Shown here: piece after piece, positions 1 to 8,917 of the stretch
How the letters are laid out: each line of letters begins with the position of its first letter
How positions within the stretch are numbered: position 1 is the first letter of the stretch
Program-made: the position numbers and the translations under genes
Source: Myxococcales bacterium
GTDB lineage: Bacteria; Myxococcota_A; SURF-8
NCBI GenBank assembly: GCA_003598065.1
Contig: QZKR01000149.1
Location: 1 to 64,000 of the forward strand
DNA length: 64,000 bases
Direction of reading: 5' to 3'
The notes under the pieces: model-generated
Database searches by the model: none
What the model saw: only the letters and a program-made list of their open reading frames with translations
What the model was told of the DNA's origin: nothing

Positions 1-29
1 CTCCTTCGAAGAGAATTCACCATACCCCA

Positions 30-75
30 AAGTGTTACCCATGTCCCCGAACAAGTGTTCCTTATGTCCCCAGAC
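30..75. mobile_element. Possible insertion sequence terminus: two imperfect direct repeats (gtgttacccatgtccccgaa / gtgttccttatgtccccaga)
   Basis: Tandem near-repeats of GTGTTNCNYATGTCCCC, resembling terminal repeats seen next to IS481/IS3-type transposases; no transposase ORF inside the window. Confidence 0.4.
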
Positions 76-195
76 AGAACAGTCGTGAGACTATGGCACC
101 CGTCCAAAGCCGGGCCACCCGCCGCCGAAGGGCTGAGGCGGTTTCTATTTCTCGTGGTCGGCGTCTCTTTGTTTTGTACCTCCCGCATCAGGAGC

Positions 196-429
196 GTGCC
201 ATAGTCTCACGACCGAAGGTCGGGAGGCTGTGTGCGTTCGAAGATCGACCCGGTACACCTACAGTCGCACCATCCGGCGCTCGACCACTTCCAATCCAGA
301 GGACCGTCAACCAATCCCGGACCGTTGAAGCGCTTCAGTCTTTTTCTGATGGTTTCTGATATGAACGCAACATACCGCAAAAGGAGGACATGCACAGCCT
401 CCCCGTCTTCGACGGTGAGACTATGGCGC
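196..429. mobile_element. MITE-like non-coding element with about 40-bp terminal inverted repeats
   Basis: 196-235 (gtgccatagtctcacgaccgaaggtcgggaggctgtgtgc) is an imperfect inverted copy of 392-429 (gcacagcctccccgtcttcgacggtgagactatggcgc); partial third copy at 82-99. Confidence 0.5.
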
Positions 430-483
430 CCAATCACGACCACCCGCCGAACGGATCTGTCACTTTGAGTTTCGAGATGGTTC

Positions 484-2277
484 CTAAGGAAAGAACAGCC
501 CCAGCCAGAGATCGAGCGTGAACAGGCCCCACAGCCGCCGCGTATGGCGGCGATCCTCCAGGCTGTGCGCGGCGATGAGCGAGTCGATATAGGCGAAATC
601 GAACCGATCCCCGTAACATTCGCGCAGATGTGGTAAGCGCAGAAGGCTCTTGTCCTCGGCGAACCAGCGTTCGACGGGCGTGGGAAAGGCTTGCTTCGGT
701 CGGTTGAGGAAATCTTCCGGAAAATGGCGGGCGGCGACGCGCTTGAGGAAATGTTTGGTGATTTCCCCTTTGAGCTTGCTCTTCGGAGGTAGGGACAGCG
801 CGAACTCGACGACGCGCCAGTCCAGATAAGGGAAGCGTCCCTCCACGCCGTGCGCCATGTTGATCTTGTCTTCCTTGTTCATCATGTGCACGACGTGGGT
901 CTTGAAATCCATATAGAGCATCGAGGAGAGAAAATCGGGGTAGGGGCTTGCAGTGAAGTGGCGGGCCACCTCGCCGCGATAATCGCCATCCTGCCGGATC
1001 ATCTTCTCCACGAAAGGCCGCTGCGAACAGCTTTTGAATTCGGCGGCGATCTCGGCCGGCGCGAGCTTGCCTTGATAGGCGGCGACGTCCGGATCGGCCG
1101 ACGAAAGGTCGAGCGATTTTTCAAGCAGCCTCTGCGCCGCAAGATAATGCGTGTAGCCGGCGAAGCTTTCGTCGCCGCCGGTGCCGGAAAGGGCGACGGT
1201 GATGTGCGGCTTGGCGCGTTCGGCGAGGTAGTACTGCGGCACGGCCACGAGATGCGGCATCGGTTCGTCGTAGTGCCAGACGACGCGCTCGACGACGTCG
1301 AAGAATTCCCGCGCGGATACCGTGAACGCCGTGTGGCGCGCGGCGAAGCGGTCGGCCACGGCTTGCGAATACTTGAACTCGTTGTAGTCGCCGACGTCGA
1401 AGCCGAGCGTGTAGGTGTGGATCGCTTTCGGGCGATGCGCCGCCAGCCGCGCCGTCAGATAGCTCGAATCGACGCCGCCGCTCAGGTAGACGCCGAGCGG
1501 CACGTCGCTGATGAGCCGCGCCTGAACGGCGTCGTCGAACAACTCGACGAAGCGTTCCTCCTGTTCCGGTTCCGGCAGCGCGCGCACGTCGGGCAGATAG
1601 CGCCAATCGAAATAGGATTTGGTGCGGATCTCGCCGTTCCGGAACGTCAGTTTTTCACCGGGTTGCAGTTCATAAATATCAGTGAACAAAGTTTCCTTGC
1701 CGCAAACGTACAGATTGCTCAGAAACGCCTTGAAGCGAGCCTCGTTCGGCGCGGTCTTGAGATCCGGGTGTTTCAGGAGCGCCTTGATCTCCGAGGCGAA
1801 AGCGAAGAGGCCGTTTTGCAACGTGTAATACAGCGGTTTCACGCCGACGCGGTCGCGGTAGAGCGACAGCGTATTTGTGTCTCGGTCCCAGAGTGCGAAA
1901 GCGAAATCGCCGTTCAGCTTGTCGATGAAGGCGTCGCCGTAAGCGAGGGAGGCGAGCAGCACCACCTCGGTGTCGGTCTGGGAGCGGAAACGCCAGCCGT
2001 CGCGCTCCAGTTCCGCGCGCAGCTCCCGGTAGTTGTAGATTTCGCCGTTGTAGACGATCCACCGCCGGCCGGTTTCATCGCTCATCGGCTGCGCGCCGCG
2101 CTCGGAGAGGTCGATCACCTTCAGCCGTCGGTGTCCGAGCGCCGCACCCCGCGCCGGCTCGGTATGGAAGCCTTCTCCGTCGGGGCCGCGATGGGCCAGA
2201 GCGGCCGTCATCGCTCTTATCGGAGCGGAATCGAAATGCCGGGGGGCGAGAGCGATATAACCGCAGATGCCGCACAT
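484..2277 (-). CDS. asnB: Asparagine synthase (glutamine-hydrolysing), class II amidotransferase
   Basis: Begins MCGICGYIAL (Cys2 nucleophile); RGPDGEG, YNGEIYNYRELRAEL, LSGGVDSS motifs; start moved from ORF start 3006 to 2277. Confidence 0.93.
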   Translation of the reverse strand: MCGICGYIALAPRHFDSAPIRAMTAALAHRGPDGEGFHTEPARGAALGHRRLKVIDLSERGAQPMSDETGRRWIVYNGEIYNYRELRAELERDGWRFRSQTDTEVVLLASLAYGDAFIDKLNGDFAFALWDRDTNTLSLYRDRVGVKPLYYTLQNGLFAFASEIKALLKHPDLKTAPNEARFKAFLSNLYVCGKETLFTDIYELQPGEKLTFRNGEIRTKSYFDWRYLPDVRALPEPEQEERFVELFDDAVQARLISDVPLGVYLSGGVDSSYLTARLAAHRPKAIHTYTLGFDVGDYNEFKYSQAVADRFAARHTAFTVSAREFFDVVERVVWHYDEPMPHLVAVPQYYLAERAKPHITVALSGTGGDESFAGYTHYLAAQRLLEKSLDLSSADPDVAAYQGKLAPAEIAAEFKSCSQRPFVEKMIRQDGDYRGEVARHFTASPYPDFLSSMLYMDFKTHVVHMMNKEDKINMAHGVEGRFPYLDWRVVEFALSLPPKSKLKGEITKHFLKRVAARHFPEDFLNRPKQAFPTPVERWFAEDKSLLRLPHLRECYGDRFDFAYIDSLIAAHSLEDRRHTRRLWGLFTLDLWLGLFFP

Positions 2278-2279
2278 CG

Positions 2280-3323
2280 TTAATCCTTCACGCCGATCAA
2301 ACCCGTCCGCACGGGCGAGATGGCCGTGACGCTTATCTTCTGCGCCTTGAACCACTCGAAGAGTTCCGATTCGTCGTGCCCCCAGGCGAAGGTAGGCGAG
2401 TAGGCGTCGAAGGCGTGATGGTGGCGGATGAACGGATCCTCGACACGGTGGGCCAGGTGCAGGTGATAGTCGGTCAGCAGATAGAGCAGCTGGCCGCCGG
2501 AGAACAGGTCGGCCAGATGGCGCGCCACGGAGCTTTCCGGCCAGGGGTTTACCTTGTCCATCATGAGCGTTCGATAGCGATAGATCCAGTGCCACGGCCG
2601 GTTCACCGCGTGCAGGAAAGCCGACAGCGCCGGGCGCGGCAGGCGGCTCAACACCGGCCGCCAGAAGGTTTCGAACAACCGCCAGTATTGCGTGCGATCG
2701 TAGACCCACACGCCGATCAGGCCGCCGCGTTTCAAAAGTGGCGCGATGGCGTCGAAGGCGCGGCGCGTGTCGGGCGTGTGGTGCAGCACGCCGTTGGAGT
2801 AGATCGCGTCGAAGATTTCCGGCCGGAAGGGCAGATGGAAAAGGTCGGCGCGGACGAAGTGCAAGCGGTCGGCGTGAGGCGTATCCTGGTTGTAACGTTG
2901 GGCCAGATAAACGCCCCGGCTCTGATCGACCCCGACGACCGTAGCCCCCCTGGAGGCCATGCGCGCCGCGTCCTGGCCCGAGCCGCAACCGGCGTCGAGC
3001 ACCCACTTGCCGCGGAAGTCGCCGCTGAAGTGGTTGCCGAAATTAAGCTTCCGCTCGAAGTCCTCGTCGCCTTCGGGACTGTAGCGCACCTGCTCGGCCA
3101 CATTCTCCCATTTGTAGCTCCAGGCCTCGCGCCAGCGTTCGCCTCCGCTCTCCTCTGGAAGAAACGACGGCACGTAGTCGGCGATCGGGAAGACGGTGCG
3201 GCACGTCGGGCAGGCGAGCCGGCCGGTTTTCACGCCAAGCGCGTCTTCTTCCTGCGCCTCCAGCGTCAGATCCCCATCGCGGCAGGATGGGCAGGTCAGC
3301 AACGGCAGCAACTCCGGCTTCAT
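2280..3323 (-). CDS. Class I SAM-dependent methyltransferase with N-terminal Trm112-like zinc-ribbon segment
   Basis: LLTCPSCRDG...RLACPTCRTVFPI; VLDAGCGSGQDAARMA; YSNGVLHHTPD. Confidence 0.85.
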   Translation of the reverse strand: MKPELLPLLTCPSCRDGDLTLEAQEEDALGVKTGRLACPTCRTVFPIADYVPSFLPEESGGERWREAWSYKWENVAEQVRYSPEGDEDFERKLNFGNHFSGDFRGKWVLDAGCGSGQDAARMASRGATVVGVDQSRGVYLAQRYNQDTPHADRLHFVRADLFHLPFRPEIFDAIYSNGVLHHTPDTRRAFDAIAPLLKRGGLIGVWVYDRTQYWRLFETFWRPVLSRLPRPALSAFLHAVNRPWHWIYRYRTLMMDKVNPWPESSVARHLADLFSGGQLLYLLTDYHLHLAHRVEDPFIRHHHAFDAYSPTFAWGHDESELFEWFKAQKISVTAISPVRTGLIGVKD

Positions 3324-3551
3324 GGCGACCCTTTCCTCGCTAGAATTCGAAAGCGTATTTCACCGAATGCAATCGGCTTATTGTACGGCCTTTTGAGCAA
3401 AAACGAGAAAAGACGTGCCGCGAAGACTCGTCATGACGACAACAAAGCAGCCTTTGTCGCGCTGTCCCAATTCGCCAAACCAAGTCAGAAATAGAGTTAT
3501 ATTAAATAATATCAATATGTTAACGCGTCGCAAGGATACCGGCTTTTGAGC

Positions 3552-3579
3552 TTGACACACTGCGAAAAACACGTATGAT
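3552..3579 (+). promoter_or_regulatory. Sigma-70-type promoter for fadN-fadA: TTGACA-N16-TATGAT
   Basis: ttgaca 3552-3557, tatgat 3574-3579, 5' of the fad operon. Confidence 0.6.
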
Positions 3580-3585
3580 CGTTTT

Positions 3586-3603
3586 TGAATGAGCCGTCAT
3601 TCA
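3586..3603. promoter_or_regulatory. FadR (TetR-family)-type operator candidate: TGAATGA-gccg-TCATTCA
   Basis: Perfect 7-bp inverted repeat with 4-bp spacer just downstream of the -10; matches the core of the Bacillus subtilis FadR consensus. Confidence 0.6.
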
Positions 3604-3709
3604 GAATGATCCGCCGGACGCAGACCGCCGCGCACGGTGTTTCGATTGGAGCGGAAGTCCTCAAAGAGCGGGCTTTTCTTTCGCGGTTCCACTGACAACG
3701 GAGGTTTCA

Positions 3710-6097
3710 ATGGCAAGAGAAATCAAGAAGGTGGCGATTATCGGCGCTGGCATAATGGGCAGCGGCATCGCGGCCCACCTGGCGAACGCGGGCGTGCCCT
3801 GCGTCCTGCTGGACATCGTGCCCCCCAACCTCACCGAGGCGGAGAAAGCGAAACGCGAAAAGCGCAACGCCTTCGCCCAGGGTGCGATCGACAATCTGGT
3901 GAAGGCCAAGGGCAACATCCAGCCCCTGATGAACAAGCGCTTCGCCAAATACATCACGATCGGCAACCTGGAGGACGATCTGGAACTGGTGAAGGATTGC
4001 GATTGGGTCCTGGAAGTCGTCGTCGAACGGCTCGACATCAAGCGCAACCTCTTCGACAAGCTGATCAAGGTCGTGAAGCCGGGGACGATCGTCTCCTCCA
4101 ACACCTCCGGCATCGCCATCAAGCCGATGACGGAAGGCTACCCGAACTGGTTCCAGGAGAATTTCTGCGTCACCCACTTCTTCAATCCCGTGCGCTACAT
4201 GCGCCTGCTCGAACTCGTGCCGGGCGAGAAGACGAAGCCCGAGGTTCTCGAAACGCTGGCCGAATTCGGCGAAGGGAAGCTCGGCAAAGGCATCGTCTAC
4301 GCGAAGGACACGCCGAACTTCGTCGGCAACCGCATCGGCGTCATGGCGATCATGGGCGTCATCCAGGGGATGGTCGAGGACGACCTCACCTTCGAGGAAG
4401 TGGACGCCGTCACCGGCCAGCCGATGGCCCATAAGTCGCCGACATTCAAAACCGCCGACATGGTCGGTCTCGACACCATCGGCCACATCATCACCAACAG
4501 CTACGCGCAGCTCACCAACGACGACGCGCGCGAGATCCTGAAAGTGCCGGATTGGCTCCAGCACCTGATCGACAAGAAGGCGTTCGGCAACAAGACCAAG
4601 GGCGGCATCTTCAAGAAGGAAGGCAAGGCGAAGCTCGTTCTCGATCGGAAGACCTTGCAGTACCGCGAGGTCCAGAAGCCCAAGGCCGACAGCCTCAAGC
4701 GCGCCAAGAACACCGACGACCCGCGCCAGCGCATCAAGGACATGGTCTACACCGACGACAAGTACGGCCGCTTCGCCTGGAAGCTCACGGCGCGCGGCTC
4801 GCTCTACGCCGTGCAGCGGATCGGCGAGATCTGCGACGACATCGTCAACATCGACAACGCCATGAAGTGGGGCTATGCGTGGGATCTCGGCCCCTTCGAG
4901 GTGTGGGACGCGATCGGCGTGAAAGAGTCGGTGGCCCGCATGAAGAAGGAAGGCTTCAAGGTTCCGGCCGTCGTGGATACGATGCTCGCCAAGAGCGAAG
5001 GCTCCTGGTACGTCGTGCGCGAAGGCAAGAAATTCTACTGGGACGTGAAGGCCACCGCCTACAAGCCCGTCCCGGCCAAGCCGCAGTACTTCTTCCTCGA
5101 TCTGTACAAGTCGGCCCACGAGCCGATCAAGAAAAACGCCTCGGCCTCGCTGATCAACATCGGCGACGGCGTGGCGCTGGTCGAGTTCCACAGCAAGATG
5201 AACGCCATCGACGACGACATCATCCGCATGCTCCTGGATGCGGTGGACATGGTGGAGACGTCGAAGGACTGGCGCGGCCTGGTGGTCGGCAACCAGGGCG
5301 AGAACTTCTCCGTCGGCGCCAATCTGGCGATGATCATGATGCTGGCGATGGGCGGCGACTTCGGCCCGATCGAAATGGCCGTGCGCGGCCTGCAGCAGGC
5401 CAACGGCCGCCTGCACTACTCGAACAAGCCGGTCGTCGCCGCGCCGTTCGGCATGGTCCTGGGCGGCGGCTGCGAAATCCTGCTCGGCGCGGACGCCGTC
5501 TGCGCCCACGCGGAACTGTACACCGGCCTCGTCGAGATCGGCGCGGGCCTCATCCCCGGCGGCGGCGGCAACAAGGAAATGCTGATCCGCTACCTGGAAA
5601 ACATCCCGGCCGACATGAAGCTCGACCGCTTCCCGTTCGTGCAGCGCGTCTTCGAGCAGATCGCCATGGCCAAGGTGTCGCTCTCGGCCTACGAGGCGCG
5701 CGACATGAAGATCCTGCGCACCACCGACCGGATCGTCATGAACCGCGACGAGCAGATCACCGAGGCGAAGAAGATGGCGATCGGCCTCTTCGAGGGCGGT
5801 TACACGCCGCCGAAGAAGCCGGATTACCTCATCCTTCCCGGCATCCCGGGCGTCGCGACCTTCGAGACCGGCCTCTACAACATGAAAATGGGCGGCTACG
5901 TGACGGAATACGAGACGAAAATCGCCAAGAAACTGGCCAACGTGCTCTGCGGCGGCGAGGTCGAGCCCAATACCCCGGTGGACGAAGACCGGCTGCTCGA
6001 CCTGGAGCGCGAGGCGTTCATGAGCCTGGTGGGCGAGCCGAAGACGATCGAGCGCATGCAGTCGCTCCTGTCCTCCGGCAAACCGCTGCGGAATTAA
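3710..6097 (+). CDS. fadN: 3-hydroxyacyl-CoA dehydrogenase / enoyl-CoA hydratase fusion, FadN-type domain order
   Basis: N-terminal VAIIGAGIMGSGIAAHLANAGV Rossmann motif; C-terminal crotonase region GENFSVGANLAM, GMVLGGGCEILLGAD; 795 aa. Confidence 0.85.
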   Translation: MAREIKKVAIIGAGIMGSGIAAHLANAGVPCVLLDIVPPNLTEAEKAKREKRNAFAQGAIDNLVKAKGNIQPLMNKRFAKYITIGNLEDDLELVKDCDWVLEVVVERLDIKRNLFDKLIKVVKPGTIVSSNTSGIAIKPMTEGYPNWFQENFCVTHFFNPVRYMRLLELVPGEKTKPEVLETLAEFGEGKLGKGIVYAKDTPNFVGNRIGVMAIMGVIQGMVEDDLTFEEVDAVTGQPMAHKSPTFKTADMVGLDTIGHIITNSYAQLTNDDAREILKVPDWLQHLIDKKAFGNKTKGGIFKKEGKAKLVLDRKTLQYREVQKPKADSLKRAKNTDDPRQRIKDMVYTDDKYGRFAWKLTARGSLYAVQRIGEICDDIVNIDNAMKWGYAWDLGPFEVWDAIGVKESVARMKKEGFKVPAVVDTMLAKSEGSWYVVREGKKFYWDVKATAYKPVPAKPQYFFLDLYKSAHEPIKKNASASLINIGDGVALVEFHSKMNAIDDDIIRMLLDAVDMVETSKDWRGLVVGNQGENFSVGANLAMIMMLAMGGDFGPIEMAVRGLQQANGRLHYSNKPVVAAPFGMVLGGGCEILLGADAVCAHAELYTGLVEIGAGLIPGGGGNKEMLIRYLENIPADMKLDRFPFVQRVFEQIAMAKVSLSAYEARDMKILRTTDRIVMNRDEQITEAKKMAIGLFEGGYTPPKKPDYLILPGIPGVATFETGLYNMKMGGYVTEYETKIAKKLANVLCGGEVEPNTPVDEDRLLDLEREAFMSLVGEPKTIERMQSLLSSGKPLRN

Positions 6098-6130
6098 CGG
6101 ACTCATCCTTTTAGGAAAGGAGCACATACC

Positions 6131-7321
6131 ATGCGTGAGGCAGTCATTGTCGCCGCGAAGAGAACGCCCGTCGGCCGCGCCAATCGCGGCGTGTTGAAGC
6201 ACATGCGAGTCGAGGACTTCGCCCGGCCGGTGATTCAGGAATTGCTGAAAACGACCGGCGTGAAGGGCGAGGAAGTCAACGACCTCGTCGTCGGCTGCGC
6301 CATGCCCGAGGCGGAGCAGGGCATGAACATCGCCCGCATCATCGGGCTGGCCGCCGGTCTGCCGGAGATCGTGCCGGCGGTCACGGTCAACCGTTTCTGC
6401 TCCTCCGGCCTGGAAACGATCGCGATCGCCGCGACGCGCATCATCGCCGGCTTCCAGGACATCGTCATCGCCGGCGGCGCCGAGACGATGTCGATGATCC
6501 CGATGGGCGGCAACAAGATCGTCGGCAATCCGAATTCCGTCGGCACGGTGGCCATGGGCGCCTACTGCTCGATGGGCAACACGGCGGAGAACGTCGTGGA
6601 GCGCTACGGGAAGGAATTCAACCTCACCCGCGAGGAGCTCGACAAATTTGCGCTGCGCTCCCAGGAGCGGGCCCTCAACGCCTTGAAGGAAGGCTACTTC
6701 AAGAGCCAGTACGTGCCGATCGAGTATTCCACCTGGGAAAACGGCAAGAAGGTCACCGGCGTCCTGAAAGAGGACGAAGGGCCCCGGCCGTCGTCGATGG
6801 AGAGCCTGGCGTCGGTCAAACCGGCGTTCCGCGTCAAGAACGGCGTGGTCACCGCCGGCAACTCGTCGCAGATGGACGACGCCGCCGCATTCGTGCTGTT
6901 GATGTCCGCCGAGGAGGCGAAGAAGCGCGGCCTGAAGATCATGGCCTACTTCCGCGACTACCAGGTGATCGGCGTCGATCCGGAAGTGATGGGCATCGGC
7001 CCGGCCTTCGCCATTCCGAAGCTGTTGCAGCACGCCGGCCTGAAGTACGACGATATCGACCTCTACGAGATCAACGAGGCGTTCGCCAGCCAGGCGGTGT
7101 ACTCGGTGCGCAAGATGGGCATCGAGCACCTGATGGAGCGGGTCAACGTCAACGGCGGCGCGATCGCTCTGGGGCACCCGCTAGGCTGCACCGGCGCGAA
7201 GCTGACCACGCAGCTCGCCTACGAACTGGAGCGCCGCAACGGCCGCTACGGCGTCGTGTCGATGTGCATCGGCGGCGGCATGGGCGCGGCGGGTCTTTTC
7301 GAGCGTCCGAAGCAAAAATAG
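6131..7321 (+). CDS. fadA: Acetyl-CoA acyltransferase (thiolase)
   Basis: [12 protein letters not shown] active-site Cys; [32 protein letters not shown]. Confidence 0.93.
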   Translation: MREAVIVAAKRTPVGRANRGVLKHMRVEDFARPVIQELLKTTGVKGEEVNDLVVGCAMPEAEQGMNIARIIGLAAGLPEIVPAVTVNRFCSSGLETIAIAATRIIAGFQDIVIAGGAETMSMIPMGGNKIVGNPNSVGTVAMGAYCSMGNTAENVVERYGKEFNLTREELDKFALRSQERALNALKEGYFKSQYVPIEYSTWENGKKVTGVLKEDEGPRPSSMESLASVKPAFRVKNGVVTAGNSSQMDDAAAFVLLMSAEEAKKRGLKIMAYFRDYQVIGVDPEVMGIGPAFAIPKLLQHAGLKYDDIDLYEINEAFASQAVYSVRKMGIEHLMERVNVNGGAIALGHPLGCTGAKLTTQLAYELERRNGRYGVVSMCIGGGMGAAGLFERPKQK

Positions 7322-7341
7322 CCGCGAGGCGTCTACGTGCG

Positions 7342-7372
7342 AACGGCCGGCGGATCACCGCCGGCCGTTTTT
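7342..7372 (+). terminator. Intrinsic terminator after fadA
   Basis: AACGGCCGGCGG-atca-CCGCCGGCCGTT followed by TTTTTGTT. Confidence 0.8.
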
Positions 7373-7396
7373 GTTGGCAGCGCTATTTGAGAAATG

Positions 7397-8731
7397 TCAG
7401 CGATAATTCTCCGGCGCGAACTTCGCGTACAGATCGCCGAAGAGGTTATGGGGATCGAGGCGGGCCTTGGCGCGGGCGATCCGCTCCCGGTCGTAGATCG
7501 ACCAGAACGTCGCCTCGTCGTAGTGATTGCGCGAGATCAGCGTTTTCACGCCGCCGAGTTCGTGGACCTTGCGCTCCAGCAGTTCCGAGTAATCGAGCTT
7601 CGGATCGCCGTTGGGCTTGCCGTAGATGGCGCAGTCGATGAGGAGCGTCTCGCCGAGCCGTTCGGCGTGCGCCGGGTTGATCCAGGGGTAAAGTTCTTTC
7701 ATTCGGTAGGGGACGATCCACAGCGGATAGAAGTCGAAATCGCGCTCGTACCACGCATAGAACTCTTCCATTCGCCGGGCCGGAATGAACACGTCCACCA
7801 CCACGTCCGGCCGGCGCTTGATGAGTTTCAAGGGTCCGCGCAGCCGGTTCGACCAGGAGATCAGATTGGTCGAGCCGAGAAACCATTTGCCCGCGAGCCG
7901 CCGCACGAGACGATTTTCCAGGAGCGGCACGGTCGCCGTCAGCCAGTGGCACTCGGTGTCGTAGCGAAAACAGTAATCGTAGGTCGCAAGGTAGTCTTCC
8001 GTCTTTTCGCGCGTGCTCTTGTAGAAGAGGTCCAAGCCGTCATAGCGCGACGCGAAGGGCGCGGCATCGACGAAGTCGCCCAGGCAGAGAACAAAGGAAT
8101 CCTTGGCATGGATGATCGCATCGATGAAGTCGCAGTCCGCCTTCGCGCAGTGCGCGTTCATTTCACTCCAGAATTCGCCGAACGTCGCCAAGCGTCGGTA
8201 AGTCATTTTCACGAACGGTTTCGCCGGCAGAAGTTTCAGCGTCACTTTCGTCAGCCGCGCCAGCGTGCCGTAGGAGCCGTGCAGCAGGTGAAACAGTTCC
8301 GGCTCTTGCTCGGGCGACAGCGTCAAAACCTCGCCCGTCCCGGTGACGACTTCGTATTCCAGGCAGGAGTCGTGAAAGCCGCCGTATTGGTAGGACATCG
8401 CTTCGATCGAGCAGCCGGAGACGGCCCCGCCGACGGTGATGCCCTTCAGTTCCGGCACGGTGCAGGGCAGCAAACCCTGTTTGAGCGTCGCCTGGACGAG
8501 ATCGGAGAAGGTCAGCCCGCTCTCGGCGACGGCGATGCGCTTCTTGGCGTCGATCGTCAGCAACTCGTCGAGCGCCGCGACGTTCACGGTCGGGCGGGAA
8601 TTTTTCCTGGCGTAGGGGTTCGGCACGAGATGCGGCGTCGAGGCTTTCTGAAAAGCCGGCGGCGCGCCTTTTTCGGCGGCGCGGGCGCGGATCGATGCGG
8701 CGAGCTGGCGGACTTTCTCGTCATGCGTCAT
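7397..8731 (-). CDS. FAD-binding oxidase/dehydrogenase (GlcD/DHCR24-like, PCMH-type FAD domain)
   Basis: PELKGITVGGAVSGCSIEAMSYQYGGFHDSCLEYEVVTGTGEVLTL; start at MTHDEKVRQL (8731), inside a longer open frame. Confidence 0.75.
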   Translation of the reverse strand: MTHDEKVRQLAASIRARAAEKGAPPAFQKASTPHLVPNPYARKNSRPTVNVAALDELLTIDAKKRIAVAESGLTFSDLVQATLKQGLLPCTVPELKGITVGGAVSGCSIEAMSYQYGGFHDSCLEYEVVTGTGEVLTLSPEQEPELFHLLHGSYGTLARLTKVTLKLLPAKPFVKMTYRRLATFGEFWSEMNAHCAKADCDFIDAIIHAKDSFVLCLGDFVDAAPFASRYDGLDLFYKSTREKTEDYLATYDYCFRYDTECHWLTATVPLLENRLVRRLAGKWFLGSTNLISWSNRLRGPLKLIKRRPDVVVDVFIPARRMEEFYAWYERDFDFYPLWIVPYRMKELYPWINPAHAERLGETLLIDCAIYGKPNGDPKLDYSELLERKVHELGGVKTLISRNHYDEATFWSIYDRERIARAKARLDPHNLFGDLYAKFAPENYR

Positions 8732-8782
8732 GGCGGCGGATTCCTCTATGAAAACGTCAAAACTTGTAAAAAGCGTGGGCGG

Positions 8783-8811
8783 ATTATGGCCAGGGGCCTG
8801 CGCTCTGTCAA
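8783..8811 (-). promoter_or_regulatory. Sigma-70-type promoter for the oxidase gene: TTGACA-N17-CATAAT (minus strand)
   Basis: tgtcaa 8806-8811 and attatg 8783-8788 read on the minus strand. Confidence 0.5.
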
Positions 8812-8858
8812 GCGAGACAGGCCGGACAGCGCGGAATTCCAATGAAAATAAAATCGCC

Positions 8859-8887
8859 TTGAACTTTCGCGCCGCCCACGGTACATA
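8859..8887 (+). promoter_or_regulatory. Sigma-70-type promoter for helicase gene: TTGAAC-N17-TACATA
   Basis: ttgaac 8859-8864, tacata 8882-8887; RBS ggagg near 8908. Confidence 0.45.
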
Positions 8888-8917
8888 AACAGACCGTTTT
8901 CTCTTCCGGAGGTGCTC

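Noticed and set aside
93-468. Short overlapping ORFs at the left edge (88, 78 and 78 aa)
   Set aside because: They overlap on both strands inside the inverted-repeat element, with no motif or RBS support.
850-2283. 477-aa plus-strand ORF opposite asnB
   Set aside because: Antisense shadow of a well-supported asparagine synthase gene.
484-3006. 840-aa ORF as an N-terminally extended asparagine synthase
   Set aside because: Class II amidotransferases need the Cys at residue 2 after Met removal; MCGICGY at 2277 is the start, and the extension is in another frame of the methyltransferase gene.
3707-7177. 1156-aa minus-strand ORF opposite fadN-fadA
   Set aside because: Antisense shadow ORF of high-GC coding sequence; low-complexity composition (His/Asp/Arg/Val) and both sense genes have clear family motifs.
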